Shown in pieces: positions 4,107-6,842 of a stretch of DNA of 6,842 nt. The position numbers and the translations under genes are program-made. The notes beneath the pieces are model-generated. The model was not told the DNA's origin and ran no database searches. It saw only the letters and a list, made by a program, of their open reading frames with translations. The stretch is from Planctomycetota bacterium (GTDB taxonomy: Bacteria; Planctomycetota; UBA1135; GCA-002686595). The stretch's first letter is position 1, and each line of letters opens with the position of its first letter. The stretch spans positions 1-6,842 of the forward strand of contig JAPKBY010000094.1 of assembly GCA_028823185.1 (NCBI GenBank), written 5' to 3'.

Positions 4107-6842
4107 CTATCGGTTGTAGAGAAATGCAGGGCTGTTGATCAGGGCCCACGCGATGTCTCTCGCTGAAGAGAGTCGTATCTTTGTGGCCAGATCAGGTGCG
4201 CTGCTCATGAAGCGGGCGTGGAGAACCTCGCGGGCCTCTTCGCTGCGCTCTTCCATGGGAAGCTCAAGGGCCTTCATCATGGCGTCGTCGAGGTCTAGGT
4301 AACGGATCTCTCCGGACGCGCCGGTGACCGAGATTCTGAAGTGCGCGATGTTGTGCTTAGTGCCGAATGGCTGACTCATCGTGAGGAGCAAGTGTGCTCC
4401 GCCTGGAGTCTTGGCTGGTTCAGAAAAGGAGAAGACGGCTTGGTGGGCCGTGTCTCGTTGCGGGGAGATCCCCCAGCCGGAGTTCGGGTCATCATCGATC
4501 GCGCCGGCCACGGCCCAACCCTGCTGAGAGAAGTCTGCTGAGGCAGCCTTGAGCTTGATCGTTTGGCCTTCAGCGTTACTGATGCCTTGAACTGTGATCT
4601 TCAGATCAGCTAAGACATAGTTACCTGATTCAGAGCCGCCCCTCCATGTCTCTAGCCTCAGGCCTGTCAGCACGTCTAGGTCTGACCATACGCTCACAAG
4701 GTAGGTGTCCTTCTCTGGAGCAGTCCCCTTGAGGTCAAAAGAAGAGTCAGCCCTGATCTCAAACTGCGCACCGGCATCAGATTTGACGGAGCCTGGTTCG
4801 CAGATCGTCCACGCGATGCGAGGGAGGGCCTTCTCCCAAATTGCGTATCTGCTCAGCAGCTCCTCTTTGTCCTCTGGCCTTAAGGCGTTGATGGAAGCGA
4901 GCGAGCTCGTGCTTAGCTCTTGCTTGAAGAGCTCTAGTTGTTCTGGGCTGGGACGGCGCGAGAGAATCCTCACGAAGAGCTCGTCAATGAGTTTTCCGTC
5001 GTCGGGCTCATAGTGCACAAGGCTTGTGATCTCGTTCTCGTCATCTGAGATGGCGTTGCCGACGGTTGGGCCGTTGACGAGACTTAGGGCGTGCCCGAGG
5101 GACATGTTGTTGGACCGCGCGCATTCGCAGGCGCTCTCTCTCGCTGGCCTGCCAAAGAGACCCAGGAACCCGTCGCTCGCCTCGACGCTGCTGTCGACGA
5201 GATCTGTCGCCATGACTCCTGGCTTTACGCCATCGAACTGCACCTTCGTCCCCGTGGCGCGATGGATCGTGTCGAACATCACCTCGGCCGGCAGGCGTCG
5301 GGCCTTCGCGTGGCTGTAGTTGACAGTGTCGTCTTCGTTCCACTGCTGAGTCGCTAGCGAGAGTTGATAGGTGCGTGATTGACAGATCAGCCTGAGCACG
5401 CTTCGGACATCAAAGCCGTCTTGGATGAACTCTTGAGTGAGGCGGTCCAGCAGCTCCGGGTGAGTGGGGGGGTTGCCTGCCCGGATGTCGTCAATGGGCT
5501 CGATGAGGCCTCTGCCGAGCATGTATCCCCAGAGCCGGTTCACATAGCTCTTCGCGAAGTAGGGGTTTTCAGCGGCAGTTATCCAATTGACGAGCTTTGA
5601 GCGTCGCGATGATTCTGCTGCTGGGGAGGCAGCGACTTCTAGCGCATAGGGGAAAGATGCGGCGACGATCTCCTTGGTGTCTGGGTGGGTCAGCTCGCCC
5701 TCTGTAGCATCTGAGATGTTTTCATCTCCCGCCATCGCCCCCTCTGTACCGCGGTTCACCTGTGCGAAGTAGGCCGCTAAGCCCCAGTGCTGTTTTTGAG
5801 TCCATCGCTCAAAGGGGTGGTCGTGACATTTATTGCAGCTGAAACGCACCCCTAAGAAGAGCTGAGTCGTGTTCTCCATCACCAGGTCGGCTTCTCTAGT
5901 GATCCTGTAGTAGGCGCTTGGGGGCGCGTCCGCTGTGGTGCCGCTCGTGCCTAAGATCTGCGCGCAAAATTTGTCATAGGGGGTGTTGCTAGCGACCTGC
6001 CCCTTGATCCATTCCCTGAACTGCTCAGCGCCTGTGGCTCCCAGATACTTCGAGTTCACCTGAAGGAGGTCACACCAGCGGTTGGCCCAGTGCCTGACAT
6101 AGGAAGAGCTTCCGAGCAGCCGATCTATGACCTCGTCTCGCTTGATCTTTGTCTGGCGCTGATCGAGCAGGAAGGTTCGGACTTCATCCGGTGTCGGCGC
6201 CTGGCCCGTGAGGTCGAAGTGAACTCTCCGCAGGAAATCGGCGTCGTCGCAGAGGCCTGACTGCGTGACATTCACCTTCTTCAACTTCTCGTGCACATAC
6301 TCGTCAATGTAATTATTCGTAGGTGGCGAATCCCACTCCCACCCAGCCCTGTCCCCTAGGACAAAGACTGTCGTGGCTGCATATTGGCCGTGATATCTGA
6401 CGAGAATCGGTGCTTCTCCACGCCGAAGGGCGGTGGCTCTGCCGGTCTCATTGACAGAGAGTATCTCGATGTCCGCCGGTTCAAGGAAGGCGTGGGCGGT
6501 GACGTCTCTCTCGCTGCCGTCCCGATATGTAGCGAGGACTCTGAACTGTTGGGTTCCACCAGCCAATGGAATCGTCGGATCGCTCGGCTCGACCCTGATG
6601 GACTCTAGGCCCGGGGTCTCTCCGCCGTATGGGGCGCCGTCTTCAACCCAGCGCAAGAGCAGCGCATAGTCTGAGGAGGCCGCGTCTAAGACTCTGCCGC
6701 CTCGGTGGGGAACCGCGCCCGTTGGCTTTTGAAGGAAGAGGCTGCGCCCTGGCGCGGCGAGGTTAACTCTTCTGCTCGCGAGGTCATCGGTCAACGCGAG
6801 GTGGTCTGCTGGAGCGTCGTAGCCACGCAGGCTCAGGAAGAA
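4107..6842 (-). CDS. DUF1549/DUF1553 (PSCyt2-PSD1) cytochrome-type protein with Big2-like and inserted beta-rich domains (5' end outside window)
   Basis: The frame is open from the right edge to TAG at 4109-4107, giving 911 visible residues. The first visible residues, FFLSLRGYDAPADHLA, continue into TDDLASRRVN...GAVPHRGG, typical of the segment after a planctomycete N-terminal cytochrome (PSCyt1) motif. TTG at 6794 is thus internal, not the start. In visible numbering: a Big2-like Ig domain (about 80-163, IRVEPSDPTIPLAGGTQQF); DUF1549/PSCyt2 (about 176-360) with the CxxCH site CNKCH at 336-340 (bases 5823-5837) followed by DHPFERW; DUF1553/PSD1 from about 413 (NPYFAKSYVNRLWGYMLGRG, CECARSNNMSLGHAL); a beta-rich, discoidin-like segment (about 671-850); and the DUF1553 ending ARDIAWALINSPAFLYNR. 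Such proteins are extracytoplasmic and probably bind haem; in planctomycetes they are often linked to polysaccharide use, but substrate is unknown. It precedes the candidate selenoprotein on the same strand. Confidence 0.88.
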   Translation of the reverse strand, partial: FFLSLRGYDAPADHLALTDDLASRRVNLAAPGRSLFLQKPTGAVPHRGGRVLDAASSDYALLLRWVEDGAPYGGETPGLESIRVEPSDPTIPLAGGTQQFRVLATYRDGSERDVTAHAFLEPADIEILSVNETGRATALRRGEAPILVRYHGQYAATTVFVLGDRAGWEWDSPPTNNYIDEYVHEKLKKVNVTQSGLCDDADFLRRVHFDLTGQAPTPDEVRTFLLDQRQTKIKRDEVIDRLLGSSSYVRHWANRWCDLLQVNSKYLGATGAEQFREWIKGQVASNTPYDKFCAQILGTSGTTADAPPSAYYRITREADLVMENTTQLFLGVRFSCNKCHDHPFERWTQKQHWGLAAYFAQVNRGTEGAMAGDENISDATEGELTHPDTKEIVAASFPYALEVAASPAAESSRRSKLVNWITAAENPYFAKSYVNRLWGYMLGRGLIEPIDDIRAGNPPTHPELLDRLTQEFIQDGFDVRSVLRLICQSRTYQLSLATQQWNEDDTVNYSHAKARRLPAEVMFDTIHRATGTKVQFDGVKPGVMATDLVDSSVEASDGFLGLFGRPARESACECARSNNMSLGHALSLVNGPTVGNAISDDENEITSLVHYEPDDGKLIDELFVRILSRRPSPEQLELFKQELSTSSLASINALRPEDKEELLSRYAIWEKALPRIAWTICEPGSVKSDAGAQFEIRADSSFDLKGTAPEKDTYLVSVWSDLDVLTGLRLETWRGGSESGNYVLADLKITVQGISNAEGQTIKLKAASADFSQQGWAVAGAIDDDPNSGWGISPQRDTAHQAVFSFSEPAKTPGGAHLLLTMSQPFGTKHNIAHFRISVTGASGEIRYLDLDDAMMKALELPMEERSEEAREVLHARFMSSAPDLATKIRLSSARDIAWALINSPAFLYNR

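Noticed and set aside
735..5600. Many open frames of 65-160 codons on the plus strand, opposite the two long minus-strand genes (for example 735-1103, 1872-2351, 4705-5013).
   Set aside because: They lie wholly within well-supported minus-strand genes, have arginine/serine-rich compositions typical of antisense shadow translation, and show no recognisable domain.
6792..6794. TTG as the start codon of the DUF1549/DUF1553 gene.
   Set aside because: The frame stays open to the window edge and the 16 residues upstream (FFLSLRGYD...) match the family, so the true start is outside the window.

Overview
The window looks like chromosome from a planctomycete-like bacterium (Planctomycetota or a relative in the PVC group). 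The grounds are a PSCyt2/DUF1549 plus PSD1/DUF1553 cytochrome-type protein and a lipidated FG-GAP/ASPIC-UnbV (CRTAC1-type) protein, both families greatly expanded in that group. By eye, base composition is moderately GC-rich. The phylum is an inference from gene content, not proven.

Layout: (1) Bases 1-185, plus strand: the last 60 residues of ribosomal protein L28 (rpmB). (2) Bases 194-218: a perfect 11-bp hairpin between two convergent genes, which contains the stop codon of the minus-strand gene. (3) Bases 212-3979, minus strand: one very long frame interrupted by a single TGA at 2192-2194. (4) Bases 3980-4106: a 127-bp gap holding a 14-bp perfect palindrome. (5) Bases 4107-6842, minus strand: a DUF1549/DUF1553 protein that runs off the right edge. 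All minus-strand genes point the same way and could be one transcript. No plus-strand gene other than rpmB is supported.

Main result: the TGA at 2192-2194 is probably not a stop. The codons on both sides are in one frame and together spell a continuous family motif (DATHDL-[UGA]-SFFWRQVVARSP). A hairpin follows at the position and with the loop expected of a bacterial SECIS element: a 6-bp stem closed by A-U, loop GGUCG, first loop G 17 nt after the UGA. The E. coli fdhF element also has an A-U-closed loop beginning GGUC, at almost the same distance. I therefore annotate 212-3979 as one candidate selenoprotein of 1255 residues with selenocysteine at position 596. Its order is lipoprotein signal, possible NTF2-like region, FG-GAP repeats, Sec site, last FG-GAP, ASPIC/UnbV domain, TlpA-like thioredoxin domain with CANC, and six TPRs. 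A simple reading would call it as two proteins, the second starting at an artefactual GTG inside the SECIS hairpin.

How the genes may work together (inference): both minus-strand products look exported. One carries a CxxCH haem or redox site and a Big2-like domain. The other is a predicted lipid-anchored outer-membrane or periplasmic protein with calcium-binding-type repeats and thiol/selenol redox features. A shared envelope redox or polymer-handling role is plausible, but the substrate cannot be read from the sequence.
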